NCBI RefSeq assembly: GCF_002410825.1
Contig: NZ_DHOS01000001.1
Span: 112,574-176,573, forward strand
Direction: 5' to 3'
Source: Proteiniphilum sp. UBA5384
GTDB lineage: Bacteria > Bacteroidota > Bacteroidia > Bacteroidales > Dysgonomonadaceae
DNA: 64,000 nt
The position numbers and the translations under genes are program-made. Under the pieces are notes generated by a model. That model was not told the origin of the DNA and did no database searches. It saw only the letters and a list, made by a program, of their open reading frames with translations. Positions 7,198 through 15,826 of this stretch are shown in pieces. Every line of letters begins with the position of its first letter. Within the stretch, counting starts at the first letter, position 1.

Positions 7198-10100
7198 CTA
7201 TTCTATCATTACAAATCCAGCCCAGTTTTTAGGATCATCAGGATGTTTCGTTCGTAGTTTATGCAGAGTTACCGAGAAGGCTTGTTTTATATCCATCTCC
7301 TTCGACCAGTTTTTATAAAATTCAGTTATTATTGTAACGGTCTCTTTATCCGAAACTTTCCATAATGAAACAATCATCGATTTCGCTCCTGCAAGTCGAA
7401 AGGCTCTTTGTAAGCCATAGACACCCTCGCTGTAATCTACATCACCAAGCCCTGTGTCACAAGCTGATAATACTATAAGGCCTGTATTTGAGAGGTTCAG
7501 ATTTGATATTTCATATGCAGTCAAAATACCATCATCCGTATTTGCCGCTTGTATCTCTCCGTTCCAGGTACTATTTGCTCCCGAGAAAAGTAATCCACAG
7601 CGCATTAACGGATTATCTGACCGTTTGTAAAATTCATTAGATTCCGGTAGAGAAAGTTTTTCTGCAAGAGGAAAATAGTATCCATGTGTCGAAATATGTA
7701 ATAATGCAGGAGCATTCTGCTCTAAATTCGCTTTCAGTGTGGTTTCCGTAGCATTTTTATCAATGTAAGTGGCTACATTCCAATCCATATCCGATAGGAT
7801 TTTGCCGATTTCCTCCACTTCCTGTTTCGAACCCGGTAAATAATCGAATCCTTGCCCACGGACAACTGAGTTGCCAAAATCTTCTGTTGCTAAACCAAAG
7901 TCAGCTCCTCCAAATAGGATTGCCCGCCTGTTGGAGAATTGTTGTCTATTACTTTTTAATGAGATAATATCTTTTGAGGATAAAACAGTGTGTATGGAAT
8001 AGTGATCCAAAAGATACTTTCCCTTATGTCTAAGGGCTGCGAATGGTACAGAATTCAATAATCCGGTTGGCGATATATAGACGTTTCTAATTCCATGCAA
8101 ATATTCATCTATCGGGCTCCAAACAAGATTATATAGTGCGTCAAAATCATAAGCGGATGAGTGGAGCACTTTTTTCAGATCGCTTTCGGTACATTGTGTC
8201 AACATCCCTATCTCGGTTTGTGCCCCGTTTTTCCTAAGAATCAATGCGGTGTATATCCTTTCTGCAATTCCTGTCGAATCCGCAACCTCATAAGTAATAA
8301 ATTCAATAGCTGCTTCATGATCTGCTAAAGAAAGGGCGACATCGTTCCACACCGTTGAAAAGCTTGCTTGTAATTGTTGGTACTCTTTTGATTGCACCAT
8401 GAGTCGTTTCTCAAGAAGTCTTATCGTATCGGTATCGCTTTGAGGATTATTTTTTAATGCGGATAAGCTATTCCAATCCGCAATAAGTTGTTTATTATTA
8501 CTTTCAAGAATGGATTGCCGTACGGCTTGAGATGAACTGAGGAGCAGATTTTTGGAAAACAACTCGCAATCGTATGCCAGATATGCGAGTGCAGTATCTT
8601 TGCTTTTGTAACGGTCGGCAAAACTTTGGCAACGTTTAATTCCATGATTCAATGTCTTCCAATATAATTCGCGTTCATTCTCGGTCATGAATGCAAAGTT
8701 GCTGCTCACACGTTCTTTGGACAATTCCAGAAATGAAATAAACGATTGTTTGGCTTGCTCAACATCTCCTGTTAATTCATAATTAATGGACGAGTTCAGA
8801 AGAATATTGTGATATAGCAAGCCTTCTTCTCCGGAATTTCTCTCCACTGCGACAAGTAGCGAATCAAATATGATTCTTGCTTGAGCGTGTTTATTTCTTT
8901 CATCGTAAAATGAAGCTAAGTTGCTTAATGACAAAGAATAGCTTTCATTTTCTCCTATTAATCTTTTCTTTTTTTCGATTACTTCAATAAGCCTTTTTTC
9001 TAATACAGTATCTTCAACAGATTGAATGTTAAACAATACTCGATTTACATTGTTGAGCAGTGCCAGCTCCAATTCGGTATGCCCTCCTTCAATAGTAGCC
9101 AACAAGGAATCTGCATGCAACAATATAGGATAGGCTTTTTCAAATTCTTCCTTACTGATATGTATGTTCGCCAACACGTTGGATAATCTGACATACTCTA
9201 TCGAATTCAGACCGACAGTTTGGGTTGTTATTTCCATAGCTTCTGTTACGGCTTGTATGGCTTTGACATAGTTCCCTGTCTTCAGGTATAAAGCAGCAAG
9301 ATTGTTTAATCCTCTTACTATCTCCGGATGATTTTGCCCATGTAGCGCTTTGCTTATTGAAAGTGATTTTTCAGCTACCGATTCTGCCTTTTCATATTGT
9401 CCCGTCTTGCTGTATAGCACGGAGAGTCCGCTAAGCGAATGGATATAATAATTGTGTTTTTTCCCAAATGCAGCCAACGATAGTGCTGACGACTCTAATA
9501 GTGTCTGTTCCGCCTCATCATATTCACTCAGGACGACCTGAAATCCTCCCAGATTGGTAAGGGCTGCTATATAATTGGGATGCTCTTTGGGATAGCTGCT
9601 TCTGATAGCTGTAATATATTGCTCCACATATACTTTTGCCTCGGGATATTTGCCCATTGTCGCATATAACGAGCTCAGACACATTAAACCGCCGAAAGAC
9701 AACGGTTCAGAGGCAATACATCCCAATTCTACAGACTTTTTATAGTACTGTTCAGCTTCTGAAAATTCACGAGTCATGAATTTTAGTGTTCCTAAATCTA
9801 TCAACGAAGTAACGTAAGATATGTCATCAGAACCTTTCAATTCTAATTTTATTTTTGATGCCTGTACTAAAGCAGTTTCCGCAGCCTTAATATTTCCGGA
9901 AAAAGTATAATACACTCCCAAAATATTCAAGGTTTCGGCATACTCCATACTGCATTCTCCCGCAACTTGTTTTTTTATAGAAAGGGAGGTTTTAAGCATC
10001 TCTTCGACACCTGCATATAATTGTTGTTCGATTCTGATTTTTCCTAAGTTGCTTAACACTTTTGCATATTCCAAACCGGATTCGCCATAATACTTCTTCG

Positions 10101-10290
10101 ATACGGGAATCATTTCATTGTATATGGAATCGGCAAGAAAATATTTTCCGGCATCTTTATAAATAGTAGCCAAATCTTCTAATGTCCAATAATCGTCTTT
10201 ATCGCCTATTAGCATTTTCGATTGTCCGTATACCAGGTTGATACCGAATATGAGAATACCGGTGGCAACTATTCTCTTTATAATGTTCAT
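7198..10290 (-). CDS. Exported TPR-CHAT protease
   Basis: This protein of about 1,030 residues has a signal peptide (cleavage near VYGQ), a long array of TPR units of the 42-residue type with leucine and A/Y periodicity (about 40-500), a helical linker, and a C-terminal CHAT domain (about 700-1030). The catalytic pair of the caspase clan is intact: His in ISTHGYY (near 867) and Cys in LSACDTGLG (near 945), and the family signature LAGAKSMIVSLWKVSD follows. CHAT proteins paired with TPRs include known programmed-protease effectors such as TPR-CHAT of Craspase. ATG 10290 is preferred to 10302 because it follows the upstream stop by two bases. Last gene of the caspase-sigma module; substrate unknown. 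Confidence 0.9.
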   Translation of the reverse strand: MNIIKRIVATGILIFGINLVYGQSKMLIGDKDDYWTLEDLATIYKDAGKYFLADSIYNEMIPVSKKYYGESGLEYAKVLSNLGKIRIEQQLYAGVEEMLKTSLSIKKQVAGECSMEYAETLNILGVYYTFSGNIKAAETALVQASKIKLELKGSDDISYVTSLIDLGTLKFMTREFSEAEQYYKKSVELGCIASEPLSFGGLMCLSSLYATMGKYPEAKVYVEQYITAIRSSYPKEHPNYIAALTNLGGFQVVLSEYDEAEQTLLESSALSLAAFGKKHNYYIHSLSGLSVLYSKTGQYEKAESVAEKSLSISKALHGQNHPEIVRGLNNLAALYLKTGNYVKAIQAVTEAMEITTQTVGLNSIEYVRLSNVLANIHISKEEFEKAYPILLHADSLLATIEGGHTELELALLNNVNRVLFNIQSVEDTVLEKRLIEVIEKKKRLIGENESYSLSLSNLASFYDERNKHAQARIIFDSLLVAVERNSGEEGLLYHNILLNSSINYELTGDVEQAKQSFISFLELSKERVSSNFAFMTENERELYWKTLNHGIKRCQSFADRYKSKDTALAYLAYDCELFSKNLLLSSSQAVRQSILESNNKQLIADWNSLSALKNNPQSDTDTIRLLEKRLMVQSKEYQQLQASFSTVWNDVALSLADHEAAIEFITYEVADSTGIAERIYTALILRKNGAQTEIGMLTQCTESDLKKVLHSSAYDFDALYNLVWSPIDEYLHGIRNVYISPTGLLNSVPFAALRHKGKYLLDHYSIHTVLSSKDIISLKSNRQQFSNRRAILFGGADFGLATEDFGNSVVRGQGFDYLPGSKQEVEEIGKILSDMDWNVATYIDKNATETTLKANLEQNAPALLHISTHGYYFPLAEKLSLPESNEFYKRSDNPLMRCGLLFSGANSTWNGEIQAANTDDGILTAYEISNLNLSNTGLIVLSACDTGLGDVDYSEGVYGLQRAFRLAGAKSMIVSLWKVSDKETVTIITEFYKNWSKEMDIKQAFSVTLHKLRTKHPDDPKNWAGFVMIE

Positions 10291-10292
10291 TG

Positions 10293-11096
10293 TTAGAACC
10301 ATTTTCTTGTATTCAATTTATTTAAGAGCCGATCAGCATCATTCGCATAAGGATTATTTTTATCATCAATTATACTCTGTAAGATAGTGGAACATCTATT
10401 CCGATCTTTAACTTTCAGGTATAGCAATGCAAGGTTCCATAAAGCATCACTCTTGAATTCAGAATCCACAGAATAGGCAATATATCCCAATTCTTTTATC
10501 GCATCGGGTTCTTTTCCTGTTTGTACTTTACACAATGCCACGTAGAATTTTATCTCTTCCGATACATCTTCTTCATCTGTCGTGATGCTCTCGAATAAGG
10601 ATAAGGCTTCGGTGTAATTTCCCTGATTGTAGACGGTGACCGCTTGTTCCAGCAAATGTTCTAGGTCTTCATTCAAACCTCCTCCTCCTCGGCTGGGTAC
10701 ATATTCATACGCAACAAATGCAGAAAAACTACCATACAATTCTTCAGAAGAATACTTGGGTTGAAATCCAATATATAGTAGCAGGACAATACTTGCAGCT
10801 ATTCCAATTGTTGCAGAGTAGTATAACCATCTTCTTTTTACAGGCGGCTTATGTCCGTTTTCAACATCAGCAATAATTGATTTGATTCGCTCTTCCGACA
10901 TATTTTGCATGGCATCAATTGCATCAACTTCACCTTTACGTTCAAATCCGGTTATGATATGCCGCATGGATTCTACCTCCTTACGCAATTCCTCATTGCG
11001 AAGCATCTCTTCTTCAAAGTCTTTTCGATCTTGAGGCAGAAGTTTATCTAATAAATAGAGGTCTATTAATTCCTCCCTGCTTCTTCCTATTTCCAT
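10293..11096 (-). CDS. Single-pass membrane TPR protein, probable anti-sigma factor
   Basis: The 267-residue protein has a charged cytoplasmic N-terminus (1-89), whose first helices (ELIDLYLLDKLLPQDRKDFEEEM) resemble anti-sigma domains, one transmembrane helix (about 90-111), and a periplasmic C-terminal region with two or three TPR-like helices (about 140-260). Start ATG 11096 lies 5 bp after the sigma-factor stop. Position right after an ECF sigma gene, plus topology, support an anti-sigma role; the zinc-binding motif of classical ZAS proteins is absent. Its periplasmic TPRs could contact the exported TPR-CHAT protein. Confidence 0.7.
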   Translation of the reverse strand: MEIGRSREELIDLYLLDKLLPQDRKDFEEEMLRNEELRKEVESMRHIITGFERKGEVDAIDAMQNMSEERIKSIIADVENGHKPPVKRRWLYYSATIGIAASIVLLLYIGFQPKYSSEELYGSFSAFVAYEYVPSRGGGGLNEDLEHLLEQAVTVYNQGNYTEALSLFESITTDEEDVSEEIKFYVALCKVQTGKEPDAIKELGYIAYSVDSEFKSDALWNLALLYLKVKDRNRCSTILQSIIDDKNNPYANDADRLLNKLNTRKWF

Positions 11097-11101
11097 ATTT
11101 C

Positions 11102-11677
11102 TTACATTAAACCGTCTTCTTTGAGCCTTGCAATCAATCGCTCTTTCAGTTTCTTCATACAACTCGACTTGCGATTTTTGGCTACCTGCTCATTTTTATA
11201 ATTCATTATACCGGCAATCTCTTTCATGTTTTTCCGCTCCCAATAGAAAAGGCTTAATAACCGGCTACATGGATTTTCCATCGCAAAAACGACTTCATAG
11301 ACTACTTCTTGTATTAGTTCTCCATCCTCAGAGTCGGTATCCGGCATAGAAGAGTGTAACTCTATCGTTGGCTTTGCATCTCTGAAACGGTTATAGGTTT
11401 TATGCTTTCCTATCCTAAAAAGATAGGTTTTCAGAGATGAAGTTATTGTTGTTACTTTACCATTGACTACGTTCTGATACATAGCAAGAAAACTTTCCTG
11501 ATATATTTCTGCAGCATCAGCTTCCTGTATAGAATATGTTTTTGTAAAATATCTAATAAACATGTCTCTATACATATCATACAATTGTTTTATTGCCCGT
11601 TCATTTTTTGCAATAATATCATCAATATCTCTATTGTCATCTTTTCTATCTTGAGATTTTAAAGACCCTATTGTCAT
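11102..11677 (-). CDS. ECF-type RNA polymerase sigma factor
   Basis: The 191-residue protein has a region 2 helix set (AIKQLYDMYRDMF then ADAAEIYQESFLAMYQ) and a C-terminal region 4 helix-turn-helix (NMKEIAGIMNYKNEQVAKNRKSS), the size and order of ECF sigma-70 factors of Bacteroidetes. I chose ATG 11677; the frame is open up to 11722. The gene overlaps the 3' end of the caspase gene by 32 bp. It presumably directs transcription of this operon or of a remote regulon under control of the next gene. Confidence 0.85.
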   Translation of the reverse strand: MTIGSLKSQDRKDDNRDIDDIIAKNERAIKQLYDMYRDMFIRYFTKTYSIQEADAAEIYQESFLAMYQNVVNGKVTTITSSLKTYLFRIGKHKTYNRFRDAKPTIELHSSMPDTDSEDGELIQEVVYEVVFAMENPCSRLLSLFYWERKNMKEIAGIMNYKNEQVAKNRKSSCMKKLKERLIARLKEDGLM

Positions 11678-12554
11678 CGGTGCTTTCAAAATAAGGAGTT
11701 TGCTTTCTTCTTCTTCCGGCAAACATGGTTTGTATTTCGTTATTCAGTAACTCGTAAAACTCTGCATTGGATTTGCCTCTGCTCGTTTCTAAAACGCTAC
11801 AGAGCGCATACGACAAAGAACCGTAATAAGTTGAATCAACTTTTGATTTATATTCATAGTTGATTTCATCAGGTTTACAGGCTGCAAATACGGTTATCGG
11901 AGCAAGATGTTTGCCATTTTGTAAATGCAGTGAAACAGTTTCACTATTTGGCATCTTAATTTGGCAACCCTCGGGAGCAAAAACATAGGAAGTGCCTCTT
12001 GCGTACCATTCATCATCTCCGTCCCTATCTGCAGTTCCGCTATGACACGCATCAAATACAACAGTCACATTCCCTTTTGATCCTGTTTTCTCTCGTATTT
12101 TATTGATGAAAGCACCCAATTGATCATCCCTTAAGTGGTTCTCGCCTTCGTAAACACCCTTGGCGTATCTTCTTCGGGCGTCATAAGGAATCAATGCTTC
12201 ATCTAATCCATCGGGTTCATCCCCGTTATCATCAATCATTTGTTGTCCATGACATGAAAAATGAATGTAGATATAATCCCCTTTTTTCGCAGTATTACAC
12301 ATTTTCGATAAGGCTTTCACTATATTATCTTTTGTAGCTTTCTCATTCAGCAATACCTTGACATCAGCCTCTTTATAGCCATAACGTTTAAGCATTGGCA
12401 ACACAAGCTTATAATCGTTAGTTGCATGAATTTGATTCCAACCGCTATTAGGTGGATATTTATCTATGGCAACAAATAAAGCCTTATTCGTTTGTGAGTA
12501 TAAACATGAACAAACGAATAAACAAAATATTAATGTGTAGAATGATCTATACAT
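11646..12554 (-). CDS. Exported caspase-like (C14) protease
   Basis: The 302-residue protein has a signal sequence (about 1-20, ending SCLYSQ; a Cys-containing context leaves lipidation possible), then a caspase/metacaspase p20-like domain: KALFVAIDKY, catalytic His102 in HFSCHGQQ and catalytic Cys170 in VVFDACHSG. Both catalytic residues are intact, and acidic residues follow the Cys as in metacaspases, which cleave after Arg/Lys. It is the first gene of the minus-strand operon with the ECF sigma factor, the membrane TPR protein and TPR-CHAT. An exported caspase with its own sigma factor is unusual. Confidence 0.9.
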   Translation of the reverse strand: MYRSFYTLIFCLFVCSCLYSQTNKALFVAIDKYPPNSGWNQIHATNDYKLVLPMLKRYGYKEADVKVLLNEKATKDNIVKALSKMCNTAKKGDYIYIHFSCHGQQMIDDNGDEPDGLDEALIPYDARRRYAKGVYEGENHLRDDQLGAFINKIREKTGSKGNVTVVFDACHSGTADRDGDDEWYARGTSYVFAPEGCQIKMPNSETVSLHLQNGKHLAPITVFAACKPDEINYEYKSKVDSTYYGSLSYALCSVLETSRGKSNAEFYELLNNEIQTMFAGRRRKQTPYFESTDDNRVFKISR

Positions 12555-12575
12555 CTTTTTCTAACCTGAAAAGCA

Positions 12576-12583
12576 CAAATATA
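12576..12583 (-). promoter_or_regulatory. -7 element of the caspase-sigma-CHAT operon
   Basis: On the minus strand TATATTTG is a perfect Bacteroidetes -7 box, 21 bp before the caspase ATG at 12554. No -33 TTG lies at the usual distance, which could mean the operon uses an activator or the alternative sigma factor. Confidence 0.55.
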
Positions 12584-12705
12584 CGGCTATTTTATGAAAA
12601 TATTTATTATTGCAAGGTTACCTTTTGTCCTATTAGGGTACTAAGTATAATAAAAGCATGATTTAAAGCATAGCAACAGCCCAGTAGAAATTAAAACATT
12701 TTTTG

Positions 12706-12920
12706 TAACTTTGCCCTTGTCTATCAAGACAAAGAACATGTATAGTGTTTGAAGTTTATTCTATCAGACAAAATCTGGTAAATTTTAGTTTCGAGTATAG
12801 AATAAGCGATTTTCTCACAGTCATAAAATTGTGGCGTGGGCTGTTGCTTGTTATTATACTCGAGGTTTACCAGAGCCTGTCTGATAATAGTAAGTTTAAC
12901 ATGCCCACGCTTTTATTTTG
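12706..12920 (+). ncRNA. Candidate structured non-coding RNA (long hairpin, 6S-like)
   Basis: A perfect -7 box TAACTTTG lies at 12706-12713. Downstream, a long interrupted hairpin runs from 12761 to 12890: CTAT/ATAG, TCAGACA (12764-12770) with TGTCTGA (12878-12884), TCTGGTAAA (12774-12782) with TTTACCAGA (12866-12874), CGAGTATA (12792-12799) with TATACTCG (12855-12862), AAGC with GCTT. GCGTGGGC (12834-12841) can alternatively pair with GCCCACGC (12903-12910), which is followed by TTTTATTTT and could act as terminator. Length and bubble-interrupted hairpin resemble 6S RNA, but I see no decisive consensus. No convincing ORF is present. It could instead be the remnant of a palindromic element. 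Confidence 0.45.
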
Positions 12921-13050
12921 TAATTTAATATGGATCTCGATCCAGCAACAATAATCGGTAAAACTATTGATTGTATTACAGATGCTGATAACAAAGTGGT
13001 CGTTTATGAATTTATTTTAAATAAATTAACAATATAAATCAGTAAATTTT

Positions 13051-14385
13051 ATGAAAAAGAGAATGTTATTTAATTTTTTAGCAGTGTTGGTTATTTGTTT
13101 TTCCTTCTTGGCATGTGGCGATGACGATCCGGTGACAGATAAAAATATTATCGTATCAAATCAAGAACAGTTAACGCAAAGTGTCTTCGCCGATGATTTA
13201 AAAGGAAATAATGATGTGAATTTTACAACCAAGGGGGCTTGGACCTCTTCCATTTCGGAATCAGATACAAATGATTTGAGAAATACTTCATTGAAAAGTT
13301 CCAGGAAATCTTCTCCCGAGTGGATTTCAATTACTCCCGATGCCGGAAAAGAAGCCAGAGATTATACGATTTCTATCAATCTTACAGAGAATCTAACCGG
13401 AGCAGACAGGACAGCAATTATAACAATCGTTTGTGGAGATACTCAAATTACGATTACCATTACACAGAAAGCAACCAAGGAGGATGGTACAACCCCAAAA
13501 GAACCTGATGCTGACGAAGAGATACCCCAAGATTTACAAAACGCTCTAACAAGATTTCTTGAAGAAAATAATGAAATTTTTATTACCAACAACTATAAAC
13601 AATACAATTACAATATTTCAAGATGGGAAGAAGTGCAATATGTGTTGGCATTCAATAGAAATGCTAAAAAACTATACGCAAAGGGCTTTATAAACGACAA
13701 AGTAACACAATACATTGAAGATAAAACAGTATATACTATCAATGGAACAAAAAAACAAACGTTTAATGTATTGACCGAAAATATCTGGAACACAAACTCT
13801 ATTTCCTATTATACCAAACGAACCATTGAATTGATAGGTAGAGTTGGCATAGGATTAACCAAACATGTGTGGACTTTGAGCGGAAACACCTACACTGGAA
13901 GGTATTATCATTCCGATTTTGTGGATGAGATAAACTTTTCGCTTACCAATGGAAAAATCACTGCGATTACTTCAAACAGAACCCAATCAAGCCAAGCGCC
14001 TTATATCTATCAGAATGATATATCAATAGGATATAGTATAAACCCGACAACGGTAGCCAATATATCGAAGGCAGAATTTACTCCGATTGAACAGTGCAAT
14101 ATAAAGTTTATATGGGGAGAGGGATTGGGCGAAACCACTTTTTTCACAGGGCATGAATATGGTATAGACAAAAGTTTCGGGTTGTATCACGAAATTTACA
14201 GCACTACCTTGATGAGTGAAGATGTTAAGCTATTTACTCCGTCATTGCAAGGCAAAACCATTGTTGGGTATTATAGTGATGCTGATTTTACAGATGGAGA
14301 AACTTACCTTCATTTTTTCCAAGACAAACCGTTGTATGTCTCGGATAATACTACTGAAATATATGTGAAGTGGGGAAACGAATAA
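13051..14385 (+). CDS. Lipoprotein with BACON-like domain
   Basis: The 444-residue product has a lipobox (FLAC, Cys about 24) followed by GDDD, then a BACON-like immunoglobulin-type domain (about 50-145, with PEWISITPDAG and TITQKA at its end), a short Pro/Glu/Asp linker, and a beta-rich C-terminal domain of about 290 residues that I do not recognise. BACON domains are common in Bacteroidetes surface proteins and often serve as carbohydrate-binding or spacer modules. First of four closely spaced genes for exported products, so probably an operon. Confidence 0.7.
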   Translation: MKKRMLFNFLAVLVICFSFLACGDDDPVTDKNIIVSNQEQLTQSVFADDLKGNNDVNFTTKGAWTSSISESDTNDLRNTSLKSSRKSSPEWISITPDAGKEARDYTISINLTENLTGADRTAIITIVCGDTQITITITQKATKEDGTTPKEPDADEEIPQDLQNALTRFLEENNEIFITNNYKQYNYNISRWEEVQYVLAFNRNAKKLYAKGFINDKVTQYIEDKTVYTINGTKKQTFNVLTENIWNTNSISYYTKRTIELIGRVGIGLTKHVWTLSGNTYTGRYYHSDFVDEINFSLTNGKITAITSNRTQSSQAPYIYQNDISIGYSINPTTVANISKAEFTPIEQCNIKFIWGEGLGETTFFTGHEYGIDKSFGLYHEIYSTTLMSEDVKLFTPSLQGKTIVGYYSDADFTDGETYLHFFQDKPLYVSDNTTEIYVKWGNE

Positions 14386-14420
14386 AATGCTACAATATTA
14401 ATTAAAAACGAATATCTATC

Positions 14421-14825
14421 ATGAATATGAAAAACTTGATTTTATTTTTCTCTATTGCTATTCTGCTCACGGCTTGCGGTACTTCGTCCGACCCTATAAA
14501 AATAGCAGAAGAATTTACCACAGCGTATCTTAATGCTGATTATGATAAATGTAACAAGATGATGGAAGACGAAGAGTTTACCCCTTCGAAAGAAATGTCT
14601 TCAATGGAAAAGGCCGTGGTTAGGGCTATTAAAGAGGAAGCTAAAAAAATGGAATATATTTTTACTGTCGATAAAGAATCTACCAGTGTGAGCGAGGGGG
14701 GGGCTGATATATGGTTCGACGTGACTTCAGGTTCCGATCCTGATTTTAAAGATCTATTCAAGGTCGAACTCGAAAAAGACGACGACACAGGTAAATGGTA
14801 TGTTGACAGCTATAAATCATTCTAA
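14421..14825 (+). CDS. Small lipoprotein, DUF4878/lumazine-binding-like
   Basis: The 134-residue protein has a lipobox (LTAC, Cys about 20) and a single domain with the pattern PIKIAEEFTTAYLNADYDKC at the start and W-Y-V-D near the end. This is the layout of DUF4878-like NTF2-fold lipoproteins. A run of eight G residues at 14696-14703 in the coding frame is a possible slippage site. It lies 35 bp after the BACON gene and 12 bp before the next. Confidence 0.65.
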   Translation: MNMKNLILFFSIAILLTACGTSSDPIKIAEEFTTAYLNADYDKCNKMMEDEEFTPSKEMSSMEKAVVRAIKEEAKKMEYIFTVDKESTSVSEGGADIWFDVTSGSDPDFKDLFKVELEKDDDTGKWYVDSYKSF

Positions 14826-14837
14826 CGGATAAGTCAT

Positions 14838-15812
14838 ATGAAACGAATAATCATCCTATCGGCTATCATCTCTACAATGTGGATGCAGCCTGCCTTTTCA
14901 CAGTCTTTTTTTGAAAAGGCGCTTAAAAAAGTGGATAAAACGCTTGAATCTGCCGATAAATTGCTGAACGGCGAGAGCGATAAGAACAAAGAACAAACAA
15001 CTGCAACACTGCAATCGCAGGCCAAACAGTCACAAACCGCAACAGAAAACTTTACGACCGATCTTACAAAAGCCTTTCTTACAGGAAAAGTCAAGACCAT
15101 TGTTCAGCAGGAAATCTGGAGCGATGGCGAGACCCCACGTATCTCTACTTACTCTTACAATACAGATGGTATGATCGAGAGGTACGAAACCGAAGATGGC
15201 GTTATGGAGTGTTCGTACACTATGATCGACGGGCAGTTGCGTATAGTAGACCGTAAGATAACGCTATCCGATAGAGAATACGCTTCAATGCGGTGGGAGA
15301 GTGTCGTATATATGAACAATATTTTTCAGCGGTATCTCGATTATGAAAAGGGGCACTCTAAAAGAGAAACCATTATGTATCCCCGAATTAAGGGCATTCC
15401 CGAGGAGACGATAAGGTACACCTATCTCGACAGCGGAAAAATAGTCAGGGCGGATAAGACGGGAGATACAGGCCAGTTTGTACCTGCGCTTTATGTTTAC
15501 GATAATAAAGGCCGTCTTGTTGCCGAATATATGGAGAATATGGATGGAGCGCCTGTCAGAGAATTAAAGTACGATGCACAGGGAAGGAAAATCTACGAAA
15601 AAACCGCGGATGGTAAGGTGCATCAATATACTTACAATGAGAAGGATGATCCGTCGTCGCACAAAATCACTAATACATACGGCGATGACGAAGATTCCGA
15701 AAGTGCGTTTACTTACTGTTATGATCATCATGGAAATTGGATCGAAAAAAACTGTACGTCGGCCGGTGAAACGGTATGCACCTATAAAAGAACGATAGAA
15801 TATTATCAGTAA
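14838..15812 (+). CDS. Secreted YD/RHS-repeat-like protein
   Basis: The 324-residue protein has a signal peptide (cleavage near AFSQS), a charged helical stretch rich in Gln and Lys (about 25-75), and tandem YD-like strands such as YVYDNKGRLVAEY, LKYDAQGRKIYE and YDHHGNWIEK. These are typical of RHS/YD repeats but few in number, as in many Bacteroidetes periplasmic proteins of unknown role. No toxin or protease domain follows. Confidence 0.6.
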   Translation: MKRIIILSAIISTMWMQPAFSQSFFEKALKKVDKTLESADKLLNGESDKNKEQTTATLQSQAKQSQTATENFTTDLTKAFLTGKVKTIVQQEIWSDGETPRISTYSYNTDGMIERYETEDGVMECSYTMIDGQLRIVDRKITLSDREYASMRWESVVYMNNIFQRYLDYEKGHSKRETIMYPRIKGIPEETIRYTYLDSGKIVRADKTGDTGQFVPALYVYDNKGRLVAEYMENMDGAPVRELKYDAQGRKIYEKTADGKVHQYTYNEKDDPSSHKITNTYGDDEDSESAFTYCYDHHGNWIEKNCTSAGETVCTYKRTIEYYQ

Positions 15813-15826
15813 ACTCAATACGAACT

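Noticed and set aside
6959..7318. Plus-strand ORF of 119 codons after the fimbrial operon
   Set aside because: Its second half is antisense to the CHAT gene and the first half shows no domain or start signal; no function can be supported.
12745..12954. ORF of 69 codons in the gap before the BACON gene
   Set aside because: It runs through the hairpin arms and its composition reflects the palindromic RNA candidate; no start context or domain supports it.
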